The notes under the pieces are model-generated. The model worked only from the letters and a program-made list of their open reading frames with translations, searched no databases and was not told where the DNA came from. A stretch of DNA of 47,352 nt, from positions 1-47,352 of the forward strand of contig JAAYCU010000129.1 in the NCBI GenBank assembly GCA_012729595.1, read 5' to 3'. Positions 18,901 to 27,584 of this stretch are shown here, piece by piece (the first letter of the stretch is position 1; each line of letters opens with the position of its first letter). This DNA is from Phycisphaerales bacterium (GTDB lineage Bacteria; Planctomycetota; Phycisphaerae; UBA1845; PWPN01). The position numbers and the translations under genes are program-made.

Positions 18901-19164
18901 ATGGCAGTACGTATTCGTTTGAAACGCATTGGGTGTCGCCATCGGTCGGCTTACCGCGTGGCCGCAATGGACATTCGACGGGCTCGCGATGGGCGGGTAC
19001 TCGAGGAGCTGGGGTATTACGATCCCTGCAACGCCAATCCTGACCTGCGGATCAAGCTCAACCAGGAGCGGATCGCGCATTGGCTTGGGGTTGGGGCCAC
19101 GCCGTCGGATACCGTTCGCAACCTGCTGAAGAAAACCGGCACGGCTGCGGGGGCGAAAGGCTGA
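18901..19164 (+). CDS. rpsP: 30S ribosomal protein S16
   Basis: MAVRIRLKRIGCRHRSAYRVAAMDIRRARDGRVLEELGYYDPCN. Confidence 0.96.
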   Translation: MAVRIRLKRIGCRHRSAYRVAAMDIRRARDGRVLEELGYYDPCNANPDLRIKLNQERIAHWLGVGATPSDTVRNLLKKTGTAAGAKG

Positions 19165-19173
19165 GACAGCGTT

Positions 19174-19893
19174 GTGCGGATCGACGTTCTGACCCTGTTT
19201 CCCGAAGCGCTGGACCCGTTTTTCTCGGCCAGCATCATCGGGCGGGCTCAGACGGCCGGCTGCGTGTCGATCCGTTCAACAAACATCCGCGATTTCGCCT
19301 TGGACGCCCGCGGGACCGTGGATGATCGGCCGTTCGGCGGTGGGCCGGGCATGGTACTGATGTGCCAGCCGCTCTTCGACGCGGTCGAGAAACTGGAGAC
19401 GGAAGAGCCGGTGCCGGCCACCCGGATTCTGCTGACTCCCCAGGGTGAACCCCTGAACCAGGCCCTCTGCCGCGAGCTGGCGGCCTTGCCGCGCTTGTTG
19501 GTTATTTGCGGCCACTACGAGGGATTCGACGAGCGGATCAGGCTGGGTTTGCGCCCTCGGGAAATATCCATCGGCGATTACGTGTTGTCCGGCGGTGAGG
19601 CGGCGGCCATGGTCCTGATCGACGCGGTGGTGAGGCTGCTGCCGGGCGCCTTGGGTGACGAGGAGTCCTGCAACGACGAGTCCTTCTCCCACGGGTTGCT
19701 GGAATATCCGCAATACACCCGACCCCGGGTGTTTCGCGAAATGGACGTGCCCGACATATTGCTCTCCGGCGACCACGCCAGGATCGAGCAATGGCGACGT
19801 GAGCAGGCTGTCGAGCGGACGGCAAGACGCCGGCCCGACCTGCTCGATAAATGGAAACAAGACAAGGTTGACGATTCATCCATGAAGGAGTGA
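19174..19893 (+). CDS. trmD: tRNA (guanine-N1-)-methyltransferase
   Basis: [63 protein letters not shown] start. Confidence 0.97.
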   Translation: MRIDVLTLFPEALDPFFSASIIGRAQTAGCVSIRSTNIRDFALDARGTVDDRPFGGGPGMVLMCQPLFDAVEKLETEEPVPATRILLTPQGEPLNQALCRELAALPRLLVICGHYEGFDERIRLGLRPREISIGDYVLSGGEAAAMVLIDAVVRLLPGALGDEESCNDESFSHGLLEYPQYTRPRVFREMDVPDILLSGDHARIEQWRREQAVERTARRRPDLLDKWKQDKVDDSSMKE

Positions 19894-19897
19894 CGAT

Positions 19898-20308
19898 ATG
19901 ATCCACCACCTGATCGAGGCGGTTGAGCAAACCAGCAAAAAGTCGGATGTTCCGAAGTTCAATATCGGCGATACCGTCACCGTCAAGGTGCGGATCATCG
20001 AAGGTGACAAGCAGCGCGTGCAGCCCTATACCGGCGTGGTCATCGCCCGCCGGGGCCGAGGTCTGGGCGAGACTTTCACCGTGCGCCGGATCGTCAACAA
20101 TGAGGGCGTGGAGCGTGTCTTCCCCCTGCATTCCCCCAAGATCGCCGGTGTTGAGGTCGTCCGCGGCGGGCACGTGCGGCGGGCCAAGCTCTATTATCTC
20201 CGCGATCGCGTGGGCAAGGCCCAGCGCTTACGCGAAAAACGCCGCGGTCTCGGCAAGTCTGCGGGCAAGAAAAGCAAGACCGCCGAGCCTGTCGCCAGCG
20301 AGGCTTGA
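19898..20308 (+). CDS. rplS: 50S ribosomal protein L19
   Basis: [45 protein letters not shown]. Confidence 0.97.
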   Translation: MIHHLIEAVEQTSKKSDVPKFNIGDTVTVKVRIIEGDKQRVQPYTGVVIARRGRGLGETFTVRRIVNNEGVERVFPLHSPKIAGVEVVRGGHVRRAKLYYLRDRVGKAQRLREKRRGLGKSAGKKSKTAEPVASEA

Positions 20309-20404
20309 TCTCGCTCTCCGCGACAGGGTGGGGCAACGATGCGGAGGCCGGCAATCTGTCCGCGTTCCGTATCACCCACCGCTTCATGATCGGGGACCGT
20401 TTTC

Positions 20405-20773
20405 ATGGACGATCGCGCCGTTCTGGGACGCAAGGGAGAAAGACTCGCCTTGCGGTTCCTGCGCCGCAAGGGCTGTAAACTGGTCACGCGAAATTACCGT
20501 TGTGCCGGCGGAGAGCTCGATCTGGTGCTTCTGGACGACGAAGTGGTGGTTTTCGTCGAGGTTAAAACCCGCACCGGCCGCACCCATGCCGACCCCGAGG
20601 ACGCGGTTAACCTGCCCAAGCGGCAACGTATAATTCGGGCCGCCCGCTACTTCCTGCAACAGACGGATTCCTTCGATCGTATGTTTCGTTTCGATATAGT
20701 CGCGATTACCCGTGAGGACGACGGGGAACTGGCGGTCGAACATTTTATCGACGCCTTCGAACCGGCGGATTGA
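20405..20773 (+). CDS. YraN/UPF0102 family predicted endonuclease
   Basis: GRKGERLALRFLRRKGCKLVTRNYRCAGGELDLVLLDDEVVVFVEVKTR. Confidence 0.93.
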   Translation: MDDRAVLGRKGERLALRFLRRKGCKLVTRNYRCAGGELDLVLLDDEVVVFVEVKTRTGRTHADPEDAVNLPKRQRIIRAARYFLQQTDSFDRMFRFDIVAITREDDGELAVEHFIDAFEPAD

Positions 20774-20778
20774 CACCC

Positions 20779-21558
20779 ATGCCAGCCGAACTATTCGATA
20801 CCCACTGTCACTTGACCTTCAAGGAACTGTTGCCCGAGAGCGACTCGGTTATCACTACGGCCGCGTCCGTTGGCGTCACCCGCATCCTCACCGTGGCCTG
20901 CCATGCCGAGGAGATAGCGGCCGCCGAGGCCCTGGCCGAGCGACACCCGGGCATCCGGTTGGCCGGCGGCGTCCATCCGCATGAGGCCCGTTCCGCCGAT
21001 GACGAAGTGTTGAGCCGTTGGGCCGCCTTCTGGCGGACGGCCGGGGTCGTCGCCGCTGGCGAAATGGGCCTCGATTATCATTACGATTTCAGTCCGCGAG
21101 CGGTACAGCAGGAGGTTTTCCAGTGCCAACTGGACCTGGCCCGCGAGGCCGACCTGCCGGTCATTGTTCATTGCCGCGAGGCCCACGCCGACGTGGTCCG
21201 TATCCTTGCCGAGCAGGGTTATGTCGACCGCGCGGTCGTCTTCCACTGTTTCAGCGGTAGCCTGGCCGAGGCCCGCGAGTTGTGGGCCAACGGCTGGTGG
21301 ACCTCTTTTACCGGCGTGATCACCTTCAAGAACGCCGACGCTTCGCGCCAGGTGTGTGCCCAGGCCCCGGCGGATCGGTTGATGTTCGAGACGGACGCGC
21401 CTTACCTTTCCCCCGAGCCGATGCGGAAGGTCCGACCGAATACCCCGGCCTTGATGATCCACACGGTGCGCTTGGCCGCCGTTTTGCGCGGTTGCACGTT
21501 CGATGAACTGGCCGAAAACAGCACCACCAACGCACTGGGGTTCTTTCGTATCAGGTAG
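20779..21558 (+). CDS. tatD: TatD family metal-dependent hydrolase
   Basis: FDTHCHLTF, GEMGLDYHYDFSPRAVQQEVF, VIVHCREAH, FETDAPYLSPEP; ends with TAG. Confidence 0.95.
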   Translation: MPAELFDTHCHLTFKELLPESDSVITTAASVGVTRILTVACHAEEIAAAEALAERHPGIRLAGGVHPHEARSADDEVLSRWAAFWRTAGVVAAGEMGLDYHYDFSPRAVQQEVFQCQLDLAREADLPVIVHCREAHADVVRILAEQGYVDRAVVFHCFSGSLAEARELWANGWWTSFTGVITFKNADASRQVCAQAPADRLMFETDAPYLSPEPMRKVRPNTPALMIHTVRLAAVLRGCTFDELAENSTTNALGFFRIR

Positions 21559-21612
21559 CCCGACGACCTGCTTGTGCGACCATCGCGGACGCTGAAAAAT
21601 GCGCGCAAAAAG

Positions 21613-21658
21613 TCGCCCGCGCTTTGGGGGAGGTTAGAGTCGCGGAGAGCGCGGGCGA
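21613..21658. repeat. Inverted repeat, 11-bp arms TCGCCCGCGCT/AGCGCGGGCGA; resembles a terminator on the minus strand
   Basis: Read directly; a T-run (CTTTTT) follows the stem only on the minus strand. Confidence 0.5.
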
Positions 21659-22244
21659 AAGGGAATGGACTGTTTATGAATACAACAAGCACGACCGGCA
21701 GAGCCGATCGCCCAGACATGGTCCTAAAACCAAAACATTCCTCCAGAATATTACGGCCGGCCAGGCCGTTGATAGGCTCTATTTGCCTCGGTTACACATG
21801 CTCGGCCGACCCAGATTTGACCCCTTGGGGGCGGCGGAACGGCAATGATTCCAAACACTACCCTACGTATAACACGACAGTAAGTCTAACCGTTGGCATC
21901 GGTATTTTCAATCGTAATTCTTATAAACAGATAAGTATATTTTTGCCATGAATAAGTATTATTCATTTACAATAAATAGCTAAGCCCCTAAATTGACAAT
22001 AATGTTCGTATACACAACAAGATCGTATAATGGGCAATATGGATAATCATGAGACGAGAAGCCGTTTTGGTTGGCATGACGTTTGGCCGTCATCGCGGAA
22101 TGATTCCGGTTCTATTGTAATTTGGCAGAACCGTTTATTCACGGTCCAGCCCATTCGCTTGGGACCCGGGGAGATTGTAGATATTTGTGGTTGTCGCAAG
22201 ATTTGTTATGATCGGGCACCTCGAAACTTGTCGATCAGGAGCTG

Positions 22245-22667
22245 ATGAGCATGTCCTGGTTTAGAGTCTGGGCTTTTCTGTGCTTGCTGCTGGGAACGTC
22301 GGCCTTGCCGGCGATCAGCCGGAGTGCGTCTGCACAACCGCCCATGGCTTATGACCGGGCCGAGTCTGTGCCGACAGAATCGGCGTCCGAAGGCCAGCCA
22401 CCGATTGATGCGGACAACGAAGAAAAGTCTTCCGCATGCTTCTGCGTTCCGCAGGTTGACGTATGGGACGGCCCGACGACCCGGCTGACGTTGACAGGGG
22501 CGGGTCAAGTATTGATACCGACCTTGATGGGGATCCATGCGGATTGCCCATCAACCCTGCCGAACGGGGGTCGGCATTTTATTACCGTCTGTCGTTTTCC
22601 GACCGGGCCAACCGCCCGCTACTGGCTGGCCAATCGCTACCCTCATGCACCTCCGGGACAGGTTTAG
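22245..22667 (+). CDS. Small putative secreted protein, unknown function
   Basis: Signal-peptide-like start MSMSWFRVWAFLCLLLGTSALPAISRSASA; no recognised domain. Confidence 0.4.
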   Translation: MSMSWFRVWAFLCLLLGTSALPAISRSASAQPPMAYDRAESVPTESASEGQPPIDADNEEKSSACFCVPQVDVWDGPTTRLTLTGAGQVLIPTLMGIHADCPSTLPNGGRHFITVCRFPTGPTARYWLANRYPHAPPGQV

Positions 22668-22872
22668 GAATCCGGCGAACCGATCGGATTCTCTGGCCGC
22701 CGGGCCCGCGAGCGGAGGTGTTCATTCTATTGTTGCACCAGTTCGCAAAGGGCTACGCGGTTGTAGTCGGTCAAAAACTCAAATACGCATATTTACGGGT
22801 GATAGCGACACGTTCGGGTTTAGATTCATAATGAATTTCGTTAGTTGGTCGTTTTTTCAGTGAGGAACAGTC

Positions 22873-25800
22873 ATGGGCGAGAAGAACCTTTGGTGGAAAG
22901 TCCTTTTGATTTTCGTGCTGGTCGGCATGTGTGCTTGGCAACTCTATCCGGTCGATCAGAAGCTGCGGGGTGGTATCGACTTGGTCGGCGGTTATAGCCT
23001 GTTATTTGAAATCGACGAAAGCGATATGGGTAGCGAGGAAAGACAGAACCTGGCCGAGCGGGTGATGACCGTACTCAAGCAGCGGGTGGATCCGCAGGGC
23101 AATCGCAACCTCGTGTGGCGTCCGATCGGGCAGAACCGTCTGGAAATACAGATGCCTCGCCCTATGGGAGACGTGCAGGGGCCGCGCGATGCCTTTGAGA
23201 AGGCCCGTACGCAACTTGCGGCCAGCAATATCACCGCGGCGCAGATTCGGGCGGTTATGAATATGCCTTTAGAGCAGCAGGGTGAGGCCTTCGCCGGGCT
23301 GGTACGTGATGTCAGCCGACGCCAGAGTCTCTTCGATGGGCTGGTCGAGAACCAGAAACAATACGAGGAAATCCGGCAGCAGGTCGAGCGGCCCGCAGCC
23401 ACTGACCCGGCTGTGGAAGCGGAAGCAGAGGCGGACTCGGAGACACCGCCGGCCACCCAGCGGATCGATGCCGATCAATATCAGAAGCTTGATCGCTTGC
23501 TGGAGGAACGCCGTGGATTAATTGCTCAGATATTGCAGACCAATATTGCCATGGACCGGTTGGAGGATTTGCTGGCCCTCGATCCGAAATCCACGCTTCG
23601 CAAGGAGGGCCTGGAGGAGCTTTTCGAGCAGCATCCGAACCTGGCCTCTCGGATTGAAACCCTGGCGACCGCGTATGACGCCTATTCCAAGAACAAAGGG
23701 ATGCTGGATGATCCTTCGGACCTGATGCGCATGCTCCGGGGGGCCGGCGTGTTGGAGTTCCGTATTCTGGCCATGCGGGATTCGCGTTCGCCGAATATGC
23801 TGGAGTCCTCACAGCCGCAGTATAACGAGTCGGTTGACCGCTACGTCGAGCAATTGGCTAAATACGGTCCGCGCTTACAGGCTGGGGACAATTACCAGTG
23901 GTTCAGGACTTCCGATCCAAACGACGACAGTTGGAAGTATCCCGGTTACATAGTTCAGGAATACATGGGTCACCCTTACGTACTGGCATTTTCGAACCAT
24001 GCGAGCGATATGGTATTGATGAATGATCGGACATGGTCGCTGAAGAGTGCCCGTCCCAGCCGCGATCAGATGGGAAGACTGGCCATAAGTTTCGCTCTGG
24101 ATCCGCGGGGTGGAAACCGATTCGGGGCCATGACCGGAAACAATATTGATCGGCCTTTGTGTATTTTCCTGGACAATCAAGCCATCTCGGCCGCGACGAT
24201 CCGAAGTCAGATTTATGATCGTGGGGAAATCACGGGGAACTTCTCGCCGGATTACGTTAATTATATGGTAAGCACGCTGGAGGCGGGGGTCTTGCCGGCC
24301 CGGCTGCGGGAAGTGCCCTTGCAGGAAAAGAACATCGGCCCCTCGCTGGGCCAGACCAACCGAGAGAAAGGCACGCGGGCGGTTATGATCGCTTTCGCAG
24401 CCACCGTGGCCTTCATGATTCTCTACTACGCTTATTGTGGGATGATCGCGGACATCGCGCTATTGATGAATCTGGTGCTTACCTTGGGAATCATGTCGTT
24501 TCTTCAGGCGACCTTTACCCTGCCGGGTATCGCGGGCCTGATCCTAACCTTGGGTATGGCCGTGGACGCCAACGTGCTGATTAACGAACGCATCCGAGAG
24601 GAGCTGGGGCGTGGTATTTCCGTGCGTATGGCGGTCAAGCTGGGTTACGAGAAAGCCTTCAGCGCGATTCTCGACTCGAACGTGACCACGATCATGACCG
24701 CGGTGATCCTGGCCTCGCTGGGCAGCGAGGAAATCAAGGGGTTCGGGATGACCCTGGGGATTGGTTTGGTTACCAGCATGTTCACCGCTCTGTTCGTGAC
24801 CCGGCAGTTTTTCCACGTCATGGTGCCGACGACGTTGAAATCGACGGAAACGCGGAAGGCCTGGCTGACGGCGGGGATCATGGGTCTGGTCTGCGGGTTC
24901 TTCCTGGCGCTCGGGGCCCTGTTCAATGCTCCGGCGGAGCGGGTCGATTCGACTCTGTGGCAGTTGGGCCGCTTCCTGCTGTGGCTGTTCGGCACGGCGG
25001 TGGTCTTGCTCGTGGCGATGTGGGTGTTCCGGTTTTTTTATTACGCGACGGGACGTCAGAAGAACAACCGCCTGTCCATGATGAAGTTGCTGAGCAAGAC
25101 GAGCGTCAACTGGATGGCCAAGTACCGCGCGTTCTGGGCGGTTTCGGCCGTGGTCATCGTGGGGGGCATCATCCTGGAATTGCGGGTGAATTACGAGGAT
25201 TACCTGGACATCGAGTTTATCGGGGGCACCAGCGTGCAGGTGCAATTGAAGGACACGCCTGAATTGCGGGAGGAATTCCGCGTGCAGGCCGACGAGAAAC
25301 TACTGAGCGATTACATCGGCACCAGTCCGGGGGAGAGCAATCCGGAGTTGGCGACGGGCTGGCTGCGTCAGGCGGCGGACCTGCTGGATCAAGCGGAGAT
25401 CAAGGATTTGGGTAAGGGACGCTATCAGATTGGTTTGCCCGGAGATTTAAGCACGTCTCAAATCCGCGGCTTGTTGTTAACCCCGCGATTGGAGGCTGGC
25501 ATTGCACGCGATGGGATCTCCGATATGCCGGGCGGCGTGTACGTTCAATTCGGAGAACGGGATCCATCTCATGCGGTGTGTAACCTGGTCGAGCAGCTAG
25601 CGCGGTTGGCGAGCGAGGGACGAATCGAGGATGCTCGCCGCGAAGCCCAGAACCAGAAAGAACTATTGGGTCGGTATCCGGAAGGTCAGCAGATACAGGC
25701 CTTAGTGCAGGATAAGAAGCTACAGGGTCCGGAACTGGCGGCGGGCCTGACGGAGCTTGGTACACGGCTTGAAAATTGGCCGGCCGAAACGGTCAAGGAG

Positions 25801-27183
25801 CGAATCGCCGAAGCTGCGGCCATGGCCCGTTCAGCGGCGGAACGGTTGCGACTGGCCCGGGTGCAGATGGTCGAGTCAGATACGCCAGACGGACAACCCT
25901 CGTTCGAGATCATTTGTACCGAGCCGAATAAGAATCTCGTGGCCGAAGCCCTCTTGGCCAGCATGGGCAACATTTTGCAGGTAGTCCTTCCGATTGAGGC
26001 TAATCTGGTCAAGGATATTGACAAGGCGGCGGACGGTATCTTCCCGATTCGGCCAGAGGATGATGTGCTGGGTGTAGTCGTTGGGAGCGATGACGAGCAT
26101 TCGGTAGCGGAGTTCAAAGGCGGATTCGCATTGGTCTTTGACGATCTTCGGCCGCCGCAGAGTGCCGAAGACATCGAAAAGCGGCTACGGGACATGCGCT
26201 TGCAACCGGACTTCGAGGATCTGGCTTGGCGGCAACCTCGGGTCGTGGGTCTGGAACCGGTGGCAGAGGCATCCTCTTTGGGGGGGGCCATGCTGTACAA
26301 GAAGGTAGCCATTCTGGTCAAGGACGATCAGGCGTTGTATGTAGTGGGCGAGGATAATGATGGTTGGCGCAGAATGGCGGAGCAGGAGTTGTATCTGGCT
26401 CAGGCCGCTCTGGCCAGCACGCGTTCGCTGGAGCGGGTGACGCAGTTCGCCCCGCAGGTAGCCGCCGAAACCGCCCAGAAGGCGATTATCGGCCTGATTC
26501 TCGCGTTGATCGCCATCGCGGGTTATCTGTGGATGCGGTTCGGGTCGGTGCAATTCGGCGTGGCGGGCATCATCGCCTTGTACCACGACGTGGCCGTCAC
26601 TCTGTCCGCCGTGATGGTCTGCCATCATTTGCATGATACGGCCGTCGGCCAGGCGTTGTTGTTACAGGATTTCAAGATCGACCTGACCATCATCGCCGCC
26701 ATGCTGACCATCGTCGGTTTCTCGATCAACGACACGATCGTAATTTTCGACCGGATCCGCGAGTTGCGCGGGCGGCTGGCGACGGTCTCGCCGACCCTGA
26801 TTAACACGGCCATCAACCAGACCCTGTCCCGAACCATCATCACTTCGTTCACCACTTTCATCGTGGTTTTGCTGATGTACATATTTGGCGGCGACGGGGT
26901 GCATGGTTTTGCCTTCGCGATGATCATGGGGTGCCTCAGCGGCGTGTACAGCACGATCGCGATCGCGACGCCGATGCTCCAGCACCCGCGGGCGATGTGG
27001 ATCACGACCATATTCCTCGGCTCGGTCACGGCGATCGGCATCGTGTACACGATCAGCGCCCAGTTCCCCACGATCCGGACGGTGCTGATTGGGATCGTGA
27101 TGGTGCTGGCCGCCATCGCGATTATCAAGCAGGTTGCCGGTATGCTCGCGGAAAAGGCCGGCCGCCCGGCACACGCGGCGTAA
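22873..27183 (+). CDS. secDF: Fused protein translocase SecD-SecF
   Basis: SecD half (GVLEFRILA, ITGNFSPDYVNYMVSTLEAGVLPARL, TLGMAVDANVLINERIREEL) and SecF half (IEFIGGTSVQVQL, IVGFSINDTIVIFDRIREL, INQTLSRTIITSFTT) in one 1436-aa ORF. Confidence 0.96.
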   Translation: MGEKNLWWKVLLIFVLVGMCAWQLYPVDQKLRGGIDLVGGYSLLFEIDESDMGSEERQNLAERVMTVLKQRVDPQGNRNLVWRPIGQNRLEIQMPRPMGDVQGPRDAFEKARTQLAASNITAAQIRAVMNMPLEQQGEAFAGLVRDVSRRQSLFDGLVENQKQYEEIRQQVERPAATDPAVEAEAEADSETPPATQRIDADQYQKLDRLLEERRGLIAQILQTNIAMDRLEDLLALDPKSTLRKEGLEELFEQHPNLASRIETLATAYDAYSKNKGMLDDPSDLMRMLRGAGVLEFRILAMRDSRSPNMLESSQPQYNESVDRYVEQLAKYGPRLQAGDNYQWFRTSDPNDDSWKYPGYIVQEYMGHPYVLAFSNHASDMVLMNDRTWSLKSARPSRDQMGRLAISFALDPRGGNRFGAMTGNNIDRPLCIFLDNQAISAATIRSQIYDRGEITGNFSPDYVNYMVSTLEAGVLPARLREVPLQEKNIGPSLGQTNREKGTRAVMIAFAATVAFMILYYAYCGMIADIALLMNLVLTLGIMSFLQATFTLPGIAGLILTLGMAVDANVLINERIREELGRGISVRMAVKLGYEKAFSAILDSNVTTIMTAVILASLGSEEIKGFGMTLGIGLVTSMFTALFVTRQFFHVMVPTTLKSTETRKAWLTAGIMGLVCGFFLALGALFNAPAERVDSTLWQLGRFLLWLFGTAVVLLVAMWVFRFFYYATGRQKNNRLSMMKLLSKTSVNWMAKYRAFWAVSAVVIVGGIILELRVNYEDYLDIEFIGGTSVQVQLKDTPELREEFRVQADEKLLSDYIGTSPGESNPELATGWLRQAADLLDQAEIKDLGKGRYQIGLPGDLSTSQIRGLLLTPRLEAGIARDGISDMPGGVYVQFGERDPSHAVCNLVEQLARLASEGRIEDARREAQNQKELLGRYPEGQQIQALVQDKKLQGPELAAGLTELGTRLENWPAETVKERIAEAAAMARSAAERLRLARVQMVESDTPDGQPSFEIICTEPNKNLVAEALLASMGNILQVVLPIEANLVKDIDKAADGIFPIRPEDDVLGVVVGSDDEHSVAEFKGGFALVFDDLRPPQSAEDIEKRLRDMRLQPDFEDLAWRQPRVVGLEPVAEASSLGGAMLYKKVAILVKDDQALYVVGEDNDGWRRMAEQELYLAQAALASTRSLERVTQFAPQVAAETAQKAIIGLILALIAIAGYLWMRFGSVQFGVAGIIALYHDVAVTLSAVMVCHHLHDTAVGQALLLQDFKIDLTIIAAMLTIVGFSINDTIVIFDRIRELRGRLATVSPTLINTAINQTLSRTIITSFTTFIVVLLMYIFGGDGVHGFAFAMIMGCLSGVYSTIAIATPMLQHPRAMWITTIFLGSVTAIGIVYTISAQFPTIRTVLIGIVMVLAAIAIIKQVAGMLAEKAGRPAHAA

Positions 27184-27211
27184 AGCCGATAGTTGCATAA
27201 CGGAAGGATTC

Positions 27212-27241
27212 AAAGCCCGGGGATGAAGATCCCCGGGCTTT
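27212..27241 (+). terminator. Intrinsic terminator-like hairpin after secDF
   Basis: AAAGCCCGGGGAT-GAAG-ATCCCCGGGCTTT: perfect 13-bp stem with 4-nt loop, 29 nt after the secDF stop. Confidence 0.85.
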
Positions 27242-27584
27242 GTTCTGCGCCGGGTGGGTTATTCACCACCAAGCTCGCCAACCACGGAGATAAGACGGAG
27301 ATAAGAGAGACGGGGGAATACGCCGCTTTTCCACGGCCTACCCGCGAACTTCCAGATGCCGCACGACCAATCGAATGGCGTCGTAGGGAATCTCGCCGCC
27401 AAGTTTGTCGTAAAGGGGCCATGAGGATTCATTCACATTTCCGCGTATTTTCTGATAATATCGTTCGAGACCGGGAACCGACGATTCGGGTATACGTTCG
27501 GATTTCAGGGAGGGGCGGGCCTACAATGGATAAAACTGGCTACCGGATTCGTTTTTTTTCGAGACTTGATTGGGAAGGTGCATC

